11,519 nt of DNA from JBBRLA01 sp038231615 (GCA_038231615.1 JBBRLA010000233.1:1-11519), one strand, 5' to 3'; shown: positions 1-6,607, counted from the first letter of the stretch. Made by a program: numbers and translations. The notes: generated from the letters alone by a model not told the origin.

Positions 1-85
1 CCTCGATCCCCGGGAGGAGGAACTCCGGTTCTCGAACTAGATTCAGTTTAGCCCCAGGAGGAAAAATTCCGCTTTTGAAAAGCAT
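1..85 (-). CDS. Start of a further operon gene, truncated by window edge (product unknown)
   Basis: Downstream of the MoxR-type gene an ATG at 85-83 opens a reading frame that stays open to the window edge (28 codons, beginning MLFKSGIFPPGAKLNL). The frame is closed just upstream by a TAA three codons before the ATG, so this ATG is the only possible start of this type. The gap to the MoxR stop is 27 bases, which fits continuation of the operon. No clear Shine-Dalgarno sequence precedes it. A competing ATG nearer the MoxR stop (minus strand, about 102) gives only 19 codons. The visible residues are too few for a family assignment. In MoxR operons the next gene is often a von Willebrand factor A protein, but nothing visible here proves that. 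Confidence 0.4.
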   Translation of the reverse strand, partial: MLFKSGIFPPGAKLNLVREPEFLLPGIE

Positions 86-112
86 TTGAGTTTAGTCGTC
101 ATCTTGTCCCTG

Positions 113-1297
113 TCACCCGAATCTGGAAGAAGAGAGTACATGTTCAATCAAGACATCGATCTCTGTGCTTATTCTTTGAGCTGGCTCTTTATTCATTGAC
201 AGGAGATTTGCTCGAATCTGGCCCAGATTTCTTAACTGGGAGAAAAGATAGATGTCCGATATGCTCTGGCCAGACAAGAGATGCTCACGAATTGTCTTGA
301 ATTCTGCTCTCAGTTCTTCGAGATTCCCCTTGGATGAGGGAGTCTGCTGTCCTTCCGGATGCTCCAGGTAGTACCGGTCGACCAGCGGAGCGACAATTCC
401 TTCCAGTACCTCGACTTGCTCGGTGCTGTTCCAGATGTGTTTCAAGATGAAGAAATCGCTGTCGTTTGTCTTTTCCCGACCGTCCAGGAGCGCGGAGGCG
501 GCGAAGAGCTTCAGGAACTTGACGGCGCGGCGATCGCTGATGCTGATCCCTTCGTCTCTCATCTGAAATATCAATCCTTTGTACTTCATGAGAAATTCGT
601 CTTCAAACTTGGAGGGAAAGACCAGGGTCCTGCGTGCCAGGGCCAGCTGGCTGGCAGTGATCAGCGGCTGGATCTTGTTTTCGCCATCCGGCTGCAGCCG
701 GCCTTCTCCGAGAAGGCCGATGGAAAGCAGGCCATGAAAGTGGTAGCTGTCCAGGTTGGTCGACGACACGCGCAGCAGGAATCGATCGAAGACCGCGGCC
801 AGGCCGTCGTCGTTCGGCACCTCATTGCTGGCCCCGTAAAGGGAGATCAGCGGAACATGACTGAGTCGGCCCGAATTTGAAAACTGCCGCTCGTTGAGTA
901 TCGTCAGGAGGCTATTCAATATGGCTGAATTCGATTTGAATATTTCATCCAGAAAGACTATCTCCGCCTCGGGCAACATCCCGGCTGTCCGACGAAGATA
1001 GATTCCTTCCCGAAAAGCCCCGATATCGATGGGCCCGAAAATCTCGTTCGGCTCCGTGAACCGGGTCAGCAAATATTCGAAGCACTTTGCATCTATCAAT
1101 TTTGAAAAGAGCCGGACCATCGCGCTCTTCGCGGTCCCCGGTGGTCCCACCAGAAGCATGTTTTCGCCAGCCACGGCGGAAATGATCAGCAGACGGATCA
1201 CTTCATGCTTGTCGAGGAAGTGGCTGTTCATCAGCCGGACGACTTCTTGCAAGCTAGTATGTAGGTTCGCGAAGGTTGGCGAGTTTGGCGGAGACAT
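113..1297 (-). CDS. MoxR/RavA-family AAA+ ATPase
   Basis: Predicted 394-residue cytoplasmic AAA+ ATPase of the MoxR/RavA branch, which remodels or activates partner proteins, often together with a vWA-domain protein. Visible motifs are Walker A GPPGTAKSA at about 51-59, Walker B IVFLDE at 113-118, a sensor-1 Asn in GASNEVP (about 158), the MoxR-typical DRFLLR arginine-finger segment at 171-176, and a sensor-2 region ISDRRAVK at about 253-260 in the lid. The C-terminal 100 residues are helical and charged, without a recognised domain. The ATG at 1297 was chosen because it lies 5 bases after the stop of the preceding gene. A longer version would need a TTG at 1360 and would overlap that gene. 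The ribosome-binding site is weak, which suggests translational coupling. It is the fourth gene of the operon starting with the SctR-like gene. Family assignment is very secure; the exact function is not known. Confidence 0.93.
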   Translation of the reverse strand: MSPPNSPTFANLHTSLQEVVRLMNSHFLDKHEVIRLLIISAVAGENMLLVGPPGTAKSAMVRLFSKLIDAKCFEYLLTRFTEPNEIFGPIDIGAFREGIYLRRTAGMLPEAEIVFLDEIFKSNSAILNSLLTILNERQFSNSGRLSHVPLISLYGASNEVPNDDGLAAVFDRFLLRVSSTNLDSYHFHGLLSIGLLGEGRLQPDGENKIQPLITASQLALARRTLVFPSKFEDEFLMKYKGLIFQMRDEGISISDRRAVKFLKLFAASALLDGREKTNDSDFFILKHIWNSTEQVEVLEGIVAPLVDRYYLEHPEGQQTPSSKGNLEELRAEFKTIREHLLSGQSISDIYLFSQLRNLGQIRANLLSMNKEPAQRISTEIDVLIEHVLSSSRFG

Positions 1298-1302
1298 AAT
1301 TT

Positions 1303-2484
1303 TCAACCGACGGTGGTTTGGCGGGGGGCCACGTTGGCGAAGTCGATCGCCCGTGTACAAATGGATGCTAGCTCATTCAGGTGATCAACACCAACGACGC
1401 GGCGGCATTCCTTCAGGTAGGAGATCACGTCGGCAGCCAGGCGCGGGGGAACATCTCGGGGCCCCGCAAGGTCCGGCCAACCCTCGGCGAGGGTCGCGTA
1501 GAGGCCGTAGAAGTCACGAAGGGATGCATCGTGCCGCGGGATAGTAGGTTCCGACGCCATCCCTTGCGGCGACCGAAACAGGCAGGTACAAAGATGCAAG
1601 TGGCAGAAAAAATTCAAGATGATCTTCAGATCTCCACGATTCAATAGATATTTTTCTGGATTGGACAAGAGCCTGACATAAGCCTCGCTCAAGGATGGGG
1701 CGATCTTCAACAAGTCAGATTCAAGAAATTTGTTTACTACATAATTACAAATCCTTTGGTCATTCAAAATATTCGCGAATTTTTCGATTTTCAATGGCGG
1801 AAACCTTCTTTCCAGACATAGGAAATCCGTCAAGGGGCTGGTCGAGAGCAGGTTTTCAAGAACGAGCCGGCCCAGACCACTCTTCATGTCGGCAAATTGT
1901 GAGTGGACCTGGACTGTCCATTGTTCCTGGACCACCCGCCTCAGCCTGCGCCAGGCCAGCAGTCTTTTTGGTGGAGCGTGGCCCTGGAAGTCACGCTTGC
2001 CGGCCCAGTACGAGATCCTGATGTCGTGTCGGGTGATGGAAAAGATTCCATGCAGGATTCCATGCCGCAGGGCAAGGACCGCGGGCAACCCAGGTTTCCA
2101 AGGCGATGTATGAATAGAATTCATTGACTGACATAGCCGAATCACATGACCGGAAATTTTCTCTTGCGCGCCTTGGCTGCTGGCTGGATGCTGCAAGAAA
2201 AGAGCATCGTGGGTGGCAACCAACAATTTTATTGTAGGCATGTCATTTGACAGATTTGGCACTGAGATATTCATGAACATTTCTTTGATGAAGGCGCTTC
2301 GGACGCGGCTGAATTCTTGCGCCACGCTGGTCTGATCCAGCCCAGCCTCCACCGCTTGCCAGAGGCGCTGGAACCCGAGTCGACCCAGGGGGGCGCCGAC
2401 ATGCAAGTTGCCACCTCGAACAAGGGGCAAGGCAAAATTCTGAAGGAATGCGATCGAGAAGCTGTCGATCGGCATCGCAATCAC
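1303..2484 (-). CDS. Unrecognised 393-residue operon protein
   Basis: I do not recognise this family. The protein has 393 residues with no signal peptide, no long hydrophobic segment and no metal-binding or nucleotide-binding motif. The middle (about 150-200) is rich in Arg/Trp/His. The stretch from about 215 to 310 looks mainly alpha-helical, with alternating Leu/Ile and charged residues, followed by a Cys/His-containing segment (FFCHLHLCTCLF). The start is a GTG at 2484 that overlaps the TGA of the preceding gene (GTGA), with AGGA four bases upstream; this points to translational coupling and probably stoichiometric production with the 501-residue protein. An ATG three codons later is possible but too far from the ribosome-binding site. 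The 3' end lies 5 bases from the MoxR-type gene, so it is a plausible partner or substrate adaptor of that ATPase. That role is inference from position only. Confidence 0.8.
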   Translation of the reverse strand: MIAMPIDSFSIAFLQNFALPLVRGGNLHVGAPLGRLGFQRLWQAVEAGLDQTSVAQEFSRVRSAFIKEMFMNISVPNLSNDMPTIKLLVATHDALFLQHPASSQGAQEKISGHVIRLCQSMNSIHTSPWKPGLPAVLALRHGILHGIFSITRHDIRISYWAGKRDFQGHAPPKRLLAWRRLRRVVQEQWTVQVHSQFADMKSGLGRLVLENLLSTSPLTDFLCLERRFPPLKIEKFANILNDQRICNYVVNKFLESDLLKIAPSLSEAYVRLLSNPEKYLLNRGDLKIILNFFCHLHLCTCLFRSPQGMASEPTIPRHDASLRDFYGLYATLAEGWPDLAGPRDVPPRLAADVISYLKECRRVVGVDHLNELASICTRAIDFANVAPRQTTVG

Positions 2485-3986
2485 TGATTCCTATAATCCC
2501 ACAAAGGGAAGATGCCAGTAGCGTCATTCACCAGTACTGTTTCCTCGGATGTGAACGGCGAGTTCAATTTTTCTGAACGGTGTCCCGCTTGCAGGGGGAT
2601 GGTAGCAAGAGCGCGTCTCTCCAGTGGTTGAAATAGGTTTCTGGGTATTGAAATCGCCTGAACATTTCCTGGTGGAGACAACGGAAATAAAATAATATAT
2701 TTCTCCGAGAGCCCTTCAATTTGCTCGTCGAGGATCTCGGGAGAGATTTGAGGCAGGATGGTCCTGTCTAGTGGAATGAAGATCGAGGCAGAATATTTTC
2801 GATATAGCTCACCTAGCGGCAACTCATATATTCCATTTTGTGAAACGATAAATATCCCCTCTTCGATCAGGGCGACCTGATAATGGCGCATGATTGTCGA
2901 AGGGAGCACGTATATCATTTTCCTGAGCAAGCCTGCCTTTTGCCAGGAAATCATCGCGGCCGTGGCCTGGACGGAGCAAAGTGAATGATCCATCGGAGAC
3001 AATGACATCTGAACATTCAGTTGCTTTATATGAAGTGGATCCATTTTTTCGATAGAATTCAGTTTCAACTCGATTTTCATCAAAGTTTCGATCGGAAACA
3101 GAGGATGTAATTCCTCGAATGATTCGTTCTTCTTTTCGGAGAAAATATAAAATTTTTCCCGCTCAAAAACATGACTGCAGGAATCAAGCTGAATGGGGTG
3201 TTGATAGCCAGATTCTACGAGTACATTGGGATTTATCTGATTGTAAACGGTGATTCCCGGAATCGAAGCGAATTGCCGGCTGGCTCTTCTCGGCAGTTTT
3301 TTCACCTGGAACAAATAGGACTCTTCCTGGCGAACTTCATGCTCTTCCAGGATTTCTGACTTAGAACCAATTTTACCCACCTGGGCCTCGATATGATGCC
3401 GCCTCAGATAACCCAGTACGGACCTGAGCAGGCCAGTCCGGATTCTCAGCCAGACCGCATCCACGTCAGGCGGTCCCACGGATTCTTGATGGGATGATTT
3501 TTTGAGTGACAATTCAACAATCAACCGGGAGAGTCGTATCTCTTTGATTTTATTGAAAGATGAATATTTCGATGCGGTATAAAATACAAGGTCTGCATGA
3601 CCTATATGAACTGGGCCTGAAATATCATATCCAAGAGGAGATGCATGGTCTCTGTAGGCCACGAAATGTTTTTCTGTTCCGGTATAAAGATTTCCATCAA
3701 GAAATCGAATCACATCGGCGCATTTATCTAATTGATATATGTTTTTTGCCCCAAAAATCAGCACGTATTCTTGCAAGCTCACTTCGCTGAGGGTTTGATA
3801 GATCCTCGATGAGGGGAGCATCTCGTCGAGGGAGCATTTCTGGGAGAGCGTGCCCAGGAATGCAATCAATCGCTCGAACGAAGGAAGCACCACCGCGCCA
3901 TATCGGCCAAAGACCACTCCATGCATATCGGGGATAATGCCAGGAGTTTCATAGCTTATTTGATTGATGACGACTCGTTCAAGCAT
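2481..3986 (-). CDS. Unrecognised 501-residue operon protein, AT-rich gene
   Basis: I do not recognise this family with confidence. The 501 residues show no signal peptide or clear membrane segment, so it is probably cytoplasmic. The sequence looks predominantly beta, with alternating hydrophobic strands at the start (a GVVFGRYGAVVLPSF segment) and again around 355-410. The later part has a hydrophobic-strand, turn, strand, 'ELPLGELY' then 'SIFIPLDR' pattern that resembles proteins encoded beside MoxR ATPases in MoxR-vWA-beta-propeller ternary operons; this is a weak impression, not an identification. The ATG at 3986 lies 15 bases after the SctR-like stop and has only a weak ribosome-binding site (GTGGAC about 9 bases upstream). 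Base composition is unusual: hand counts of two 60-base lines give 37% GC (3061-3120) and 30% (3541-3600), against 70% in the histidine kinase gene (9421-9480). That suggests horizontal origin or relaxed selection. Confidence 0.8.
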   Translation of the reverse strand: MLERVVINQISYETPGIIPDMHGVVFGRYGAVVLPSFERLIAFLGTLSQKCSLDEMLPSSRIYQTLSEVSLQEYVLIFGAKNIYQLDKCADVIRFLDGNLYTGTEKHFVAYRDHASPLGYDISGPVHIGHADLVFYTASKYSSFNKIKEIRLSRLIVELSLKKSSHQESVGPPDVDAVWLRIRTGLLRSVLGYLRRHHIEAQVGKIGSKSEILEEHEVRQEESYLFQVKKLPRRASRQFASIPGITVYNQINPNVLVESGYQHPIQLDSCSHVFEREKFYIFSEKKNESFEELHPLFPIETLMKIELKLNSIEKMDPLHIKQLNVQMSLSPMDHSLCSVQATAAMISWQKAGLLRKMIYVLPSTIMRHYQVALIEEGIFIVSQNGIYELPLGELYRKYSASIFIPLDRTILPQISPEILDEQIEGLSEKYIILFPLSPPGNVQAISIPRNLFQPLERRALATIPLQAGHRSEKLNSPFTSEETVLVNDATGIFPLWDYRNQ

Positions 3987-4001
3987 TTCCCGATGTCCAC
4001 G

Positions 4002-4664
4002 TCATGCATAGCTGAGGACAAGAATCCTGGCGAGAAGGTTCCAGCCGTCGCAGAGGATGAAGAGGAGCAGCTTGAACGGCAGCGCTGCCACGGAGGGCGA
4101 GATCGACCCCCATCGAAGACCCCGCAAAAGCGCGGCGACGAGCAGGTCGAGAAGGTAAAAGGGTAGAAGCAGCAGCAAGCTGACCTGCATCGCGATCTTC
4201 AACTCTGTCAAGGTGAAGGCGACCCCAAGAGTCGCGAAATCGTTCTCTGTCAAAGAAGGGCGTTCTGCTGCACGACGCAACCGGAGGGCCGTGGCGAACA
4301 CGCTCTTTCGTTCCGCTGGCGAACTGTGGGCGAGCAGGAACTGACGAAAGGGTTCCACTCCCGCGGCCAGGACCGGCATCCCGAAAGGGGAGTGGAGATC
4401 ATTCAACAGTTGCGGGGGGATCTGCCCCGAGGGGGGTGGATTCTCTTTGTCGGTACTGGCCGCGGCCTGCATCGCCTTCAACGAGCGCACCGCCACCGGT
4501 TCCATCGCCAGCGCCGAGAGCATCAGGACCAACACGGCAGTGATGGCAGCGGGAAGGATGGATGTGTTACCGATGAGCCCCTGTCGCAGCGTGCCCAGGA
4601 TGACACCGATCTTGATGGTCCCCGAAAGGATGATGATCGTCAGCAGCGCCAGGACAGCAAGCAT
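4002..4664 (-). CDS. sctR: SctR/FliP-family type III export-gate membrane protein
   Basis: Predicted inner-membrane subunit of the type III secretion/flagellar export gate. In the family, SctR/FliP forms a pentamer that assembles with SctS and SctT into the entry pore. The length (220 residues) matches non-flagellar SctR proteins. The N-terminal membrane segments (about 1-25 and 36-56) match the family, with GTIKIGVILGTLRQGL corresponding to the usual 'F-T-[KR]-I-V-V-L-S-L-L-R' region and AMEPV to the usual 'MSPV'. A hydrophilic domain follows (57-145), then TLTELKIAM (about 151-159), a long hydrophobic segment ending PFYLLDLLV, and the hallmark C-terminus ALPFKLLLFILCDGWNLL at 194-211. The Met-rich stretch normally found before that C-terminus is replaced (about 183-190). 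The ATG is preceded by AGAGGG, and an in-frame TGA nine codons upstream excludes a longer form. It heads the operon. No other export-apparatus gene is visible in the window. Confidence 0.88.
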   Translation of the reverse strand: MLAVLALLTIIILSGTIKIGVILGTLRQGLIGNTSILPAAITAVLVLMLSALAMEPVAVRSLKAMQAAASTDKENPPPSGQIPPQLLNDLHSPFGMPVLAAGVEPFRQFLLAHSSPAERKSVFATALRLRRAAERPSLTENDFATLGVAFTLTELKIAMQVSLLLLLPFYLLDLLVAALLRGLRWGSISPSVAALPFKLLLFILCDGWNLLARILVLSYA

Positions 4665-4758
4665 GGTCCCTCTTCTAGTGGCCGGTCACAGTTTCTTCTT
4701 GAGACCATGTTCCATCGTGATCCGCTCTAGCGCAACCACCCGGATCGCGAAGGCCTTG

Positions 4759-4780
4759 AAATGTGGCAAACATCACATCC
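4759..4780. promoter_or_regulatory. CRP/FNR-like palindromic site
   Basis: The core TGTGG-N6-TCACA (4762-4777) matches nine of ten positions of the classic TGTGA-N6-TCACA CRP half-sites, and the flanking AAA on the left adds to the match. It lies about 95 bases upstream of the SctR-like start and about 200 bases upstream of the zinc-ribbon start, so it could control either gene, more likely the operon. One such match can arise by chance, and whether the organism's CRP-family regulators use this consensus is unknown. Confidence 0.35.
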
Positions 4781-4908
4781 CAACCAGAGGTCGGGTGATT
4801 CGCCACACCGTTTCTTGACCCGCCGTAAGTCAACGGCTACGCTCCCAGCTGAGGTTCCGTTCGTGTTTTTTCGCCTTGGTCAGGTCTTTCGCTGTTCTTG
4901 TCTCACCG

Positions 4909-4932
4909 CCCCTGCACCGTATGGTGCAAGGG
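4909..4932 (+). promoter_or_regulatory. Hairpin in the leader of the zinc-ribbon gene
   Basis: TGCACC (4913-4918) and GGTGCA (4923-4928) form a perfect 6-base-pair stem around a GTAT loop. Beyond a single C/A mismatch, CCC (4909-4911) pairs with GGG (4930-4932), giving nine pairs in all. It sits about 50 bases before the ATG at 4982 and is not followed by a T-run, so it is not a typical terminator. It may be an operator or a leader RNA structure. Confidence 0.35.
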
Positions 4933-4981
4933 TACCTTAAACAGGTGAGGAGGAGAGACCTCGTTTCCGTCGGAGAGAGTC

Positions 4982-5353
4982 ATGGAGTTTCAAGACCGAG
5001 TTCTGCACTGCGTCGATTGCCGCCAAGAATTTACCTTTACGGCAGGAGAGCAAGAGTTTTATGAGCGCAAGGGATTCAAGGAAATCCCGAAGCGCTGCAA
5101 GCCCTGCCGTGAACAAAGGAAGACGCGACGGGGCGATGAAGGGGGAATGGCTGGAGGCGAATCTCCTGCGTACAGCGACACCGATCGATCCGCTTCCGCA
5201 ATCGGCGGGGTCCGTCCCGCGCGGGAGATGTTCGACGCGGTTTGCGCATCCTGCGGGGCGCAAGCCCGGGTCCCATTCCGTCCAGCGGCAGGTCGGCCGG
5301 TGTACTGCCGAGACTGCTACGCCTCCCGACAAGGTCAGGGTTCTAGCTACTAG
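4982..5353 (+). CDS. Small protein with two zinc ribbons
   Basis: A 123-residue soluble protein with two separate four-cysteine zinc-binding modules. The first, Cys10-X2-Cys13 and Cys39-X2-Cys42, has the layout of the short 'probable zinc-ribbon' family (LHCVDCRQEFTFTAGEQEFY, then CKPCREQ). The second is Cys88-X2-Cys91 with Cys109-X2-Cys112. Between them is a Gly/Ser/Arg-rich linker (about 48-80), probably disordered. The start is well supported by GGAGAG a few bases upstream of the ATG. Such proteins occur widely in bacteria, including deltaproteobacteria, often near nucleic-acid or stress genes, but their biochemical role is not established. The gene is transcribed divergently from the export-gate operon and converges on pspA. 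Confidence 0.85.
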   Translation: MEFQDRVLHCVDCRQEFTFTAGEQEFYERKGFKEIPKRCKPCREQRKTRRGDEGGMAGGESPAYSDTDRSASAIGGVRPAREMFDAVCASCGAQARVPFRPAAGRPVYCRDCYASRQGQGSSY

Positions 5354-5379
5354 CCCTGCCTTCTAGGCTACCTCCTCGC
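5354..5379. other. Short convergent gap between the zinc-ribbon gene and pspA
   Basis: Twenty-six bases separate two converging stop codons. TAGCC (5351-5355) can pair with GGCTA (5366-5370) around a 10-base loop, but the stem is only five pairs and lacks a T-run on either strand. I see no convincing intrinsic terminator. Confidence 0.3.
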
Positions 5380-6147
5380 CTACTTCTCTTCACTTTCCGG
5401 CCCGGACTTGGGCTCCTGCTCGGCGTTGGCCTGGGGCAGGGCTCGAGGTGCGGCCTTCTGCTCTCCGGACTGAAGGAGACCCATCTTCGCCTTCAGCTCC
5501 GCGAGGGCCAGGTCACCTGGGGTCGCCTTCGTCTCCAGTGCCTTGAATCGCTGCGTCAGGGTGTCACCCTGCAGATCTCCCGCCAGCTCATGCCCGGCCT
5601 CGGCCTCGGCCTCGATCTGTTCAATCTTTTCCGCCATTCGATCGAAGGTGTCGAACGCCGACGTATCGGAGAGGCCGGCCATGGTCGCCTGAATGGTTTT
5701 CTGCGCCTCGGCCCGCTTCTGACGTGCGACCAGGATGTTCCGCTTGCGTTTGGCCTCCTCGATCTTGTTGTGCAGGACGCGCAACTGCTCCTTCAGCTTG
5801 TCGACGGCGTCCTTCTGAATGGTCCATTGCTGCTCGAACTGCAGCGCCAGATCGTCGTGTTCCTTCCTTCGGGCCAGCGCCTCTTTGGCCAGGTTGTCGT
5901 CGTCGTGCTGGACCGCGAGGATGGCCTTCCGCTCCCACTCCTTGGACTGAGCGATCTGCTCGTCCCATTGCTTTTTCAGGCGCTTCTCGTCTCCGATCGC
6001 GACGGCAACCTGCTTCTTGGCCTCGACGAGCTGAGTCTTCATGTCGACGAGGACCTGGTTCAGCATTTTCTCGGGGTCCTCGGCCTTGGAGATCAGATCG
6101 TTGATGTTCGATTTGATCAGGGTCCCCAGACGGGAAAAAAGCCCCAT
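5380..6147 (-). CDS. pspA: PspA/IM30-family membrane-stress protein
   Basis: Phage shock protein A / IM30 (Vipp1) family, a peripheral membrane protein of the ESCRT-III superfamily that oligomerises on stressed inner membranes and limits proton leakage. The 255 residues begin with the typical amphipathic helix (MGLFSRLGTLIKSNINDLIS, 1-20), followed by the family's AEDPEKMLNQVLVDM segment. Long coiled-coil helices run from about 27 to 180. A linker follows, with a last helix near 185-225, then a Pro/Glu-rich acidic tail ending PESEEK that is probably disordered. The ATG at 6147 was chosen because the family N-terminus starts exactly there and AAGGA lies at good spacing upstream; a longer in-frame reading would overlap the YbjN-like gene. 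It follows that gene by 52 bases on the same strand and is probably cotranscribed with it. Confidence 0.95.
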   Translation of the reverse strand: MGLFSRLGTLIKSNINDLISKAEDPEKMLNQVLVDMKTQLVEAKKQVAVAIGDEKRLKKQWDEQIAQSKEWERKAILAVQHDDDNLAKEALARRKEHDDLALQFEQQWTIQKDAVDKLKEQLRVLHNKIEEAKRKRNILVARQKRAEAQKTIQATMAGLSDTSAFDTFDRMAEKIEQIEAEAEAGHELAGDLQGDTLTQRFKALETKATPGDLALAELKAKMGLLQSGEQKAAPRALPQANAEQEPKSGPESEEK

Positions 6148-6199
6148 TGCATGTCCTTCTGTTAGAGGTCTAAAGTGCGGCGCGTCTTGACTGTGCGAG

Positions 6200-6589
6200 C
6201 TAGTCCACCTGTCGGTATTTCGCCAGCCTTCCATGATGAGAAGAGACCGCCAGGGTAATGTCATCCACGGTGGCTGCAAACTCGTTGAAGTCCAGGTTCT
6301 CGACCTGAAGCGCGTCGGAGATCACCACTGCGTCCCCCTCGACGCCATAGGCGCCGTGCATCATTTCGCTGGCGTTCAATTCCAGAAGCGTGCGGAACAG
6401 GTCTTCACGTTGATGCCGTGGCACCTCCATGATCTTCACCCGGAACACCACGACTGGCCCGGCCAGCGTGACGATCACGTTGTCGATGCCATCCAGCCTT
6501 CTGATGATCCACGTACCCTCTCGCGGCTCGTCGTACGAGAGGTCCAACTTTTTAAGGTAAGTGTGTATGTCTTCGATACCTTTGGGCAT
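6200..6589 (-). CDS. YbjN / type III chaperone-like fold protein
   Basis: A 129-residue acidic cytoplasmic protein resembling the YbjN and CesT-like type III secretion chaperone superfamily, which share a small alpha/beta fold. Supporting features are the N-terminal helix (GIEDIHTYLKKLDLSY), strands around GTWIIRR and VIVTLAGPVVVFRVK, and the characteristic LLELNASEMMHGAYGVEGD segment followed by VVISDALQVENLDFNEF. The ATG is preceded by a near-perfect GGAGG at 5 bases. The same GGAGG can pair with an upstream CCTCC. It lies directly upstream of pspA; pairs of this kind suggest a role in envelope stress, though the family's activity is not defined. A true secretion chaperone role is possible given the SctR-like gene nearby, but similarity to this superfamily does not show it. 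Confidence 0.8.
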   Translation of the reverse strand: MPKGIEDIHTYLKKLDLSYDEPREGTWIIRRLDGIDNVIVTLAGPVVVFRVKIMEVPRHQREDLFRTLLELNASEMMHGAYGVEGDAVVISDALQVENLDFNEFAATVDDITLAVSSHHGRLAKYRQVD

Positions 6590-6594
6590 AGTCC

Positions 6595-6607
6595 CCTCCG
6601 ACGGAGG
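6595..6607 (-). promoter_or_regulatory. Hairpin covering the Shine-Dalgarno of the YbjN-like gene
   Basis: On the minus strand, CCTCC-GTC-GGAGG forms a compact 5-base-pair all-strong stem whose 3' arm is the ribosome-binding site of the gene starting at 6589. If it folds in the mRNA it would lower translation initiation until opened. It is short, and the close spacing to the start could also be chance. Confidence 0.35.

Larger units (their letters stand above)
4665..4981. other. Divergent intergenic region between the export-gate operon and the zinc-ribbon gene
   Basis: These 317 bases carry no convincing gene; the short open frames that cross it lack recognisable protein character and ribosome-binding sites. 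It should hold promoters for both directions. I see a CRP-like palindrome (4759-4780), a small inverted repeat GCCGT/ACGGC (4822-4837), and a longer hairpin (4909-4932) in the leader of the zinc-ribbon gene. A possible plus-strand promoter is TTGACC at 4815-4820 with TACGCT at 4838-4843 (17-base spacing); the -10 match is poor. No convincing minus-strand sigma-70 or sigma-54 promoter was found. Confidence 0.6.

Noticed and set aside
359..880. Plus-strand open frame antisense to the MoxR gene
   Set aside because: Shadow of the real gene; no ribosome-binding site and no family resemblance.
1298..1360. Longer N-terminus for the MoxR-type ATPase
   Set aside because: It would start at a TTG and overlap the preceding gene by about 58 bases; the ATG at 1297 sits just after that gene's stop.
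4326..4818. Plus-strand open frames across the SctR-like start and the intergenic region
   Set aside because: Arg/Gln/His-rich products antisense to the strongly supported SctR-like gene.
5351..5370. Intrinsic terminator between the converging genes
   Set aside because: Only five base pairs around a ten-base loop and no T-run on either strand.
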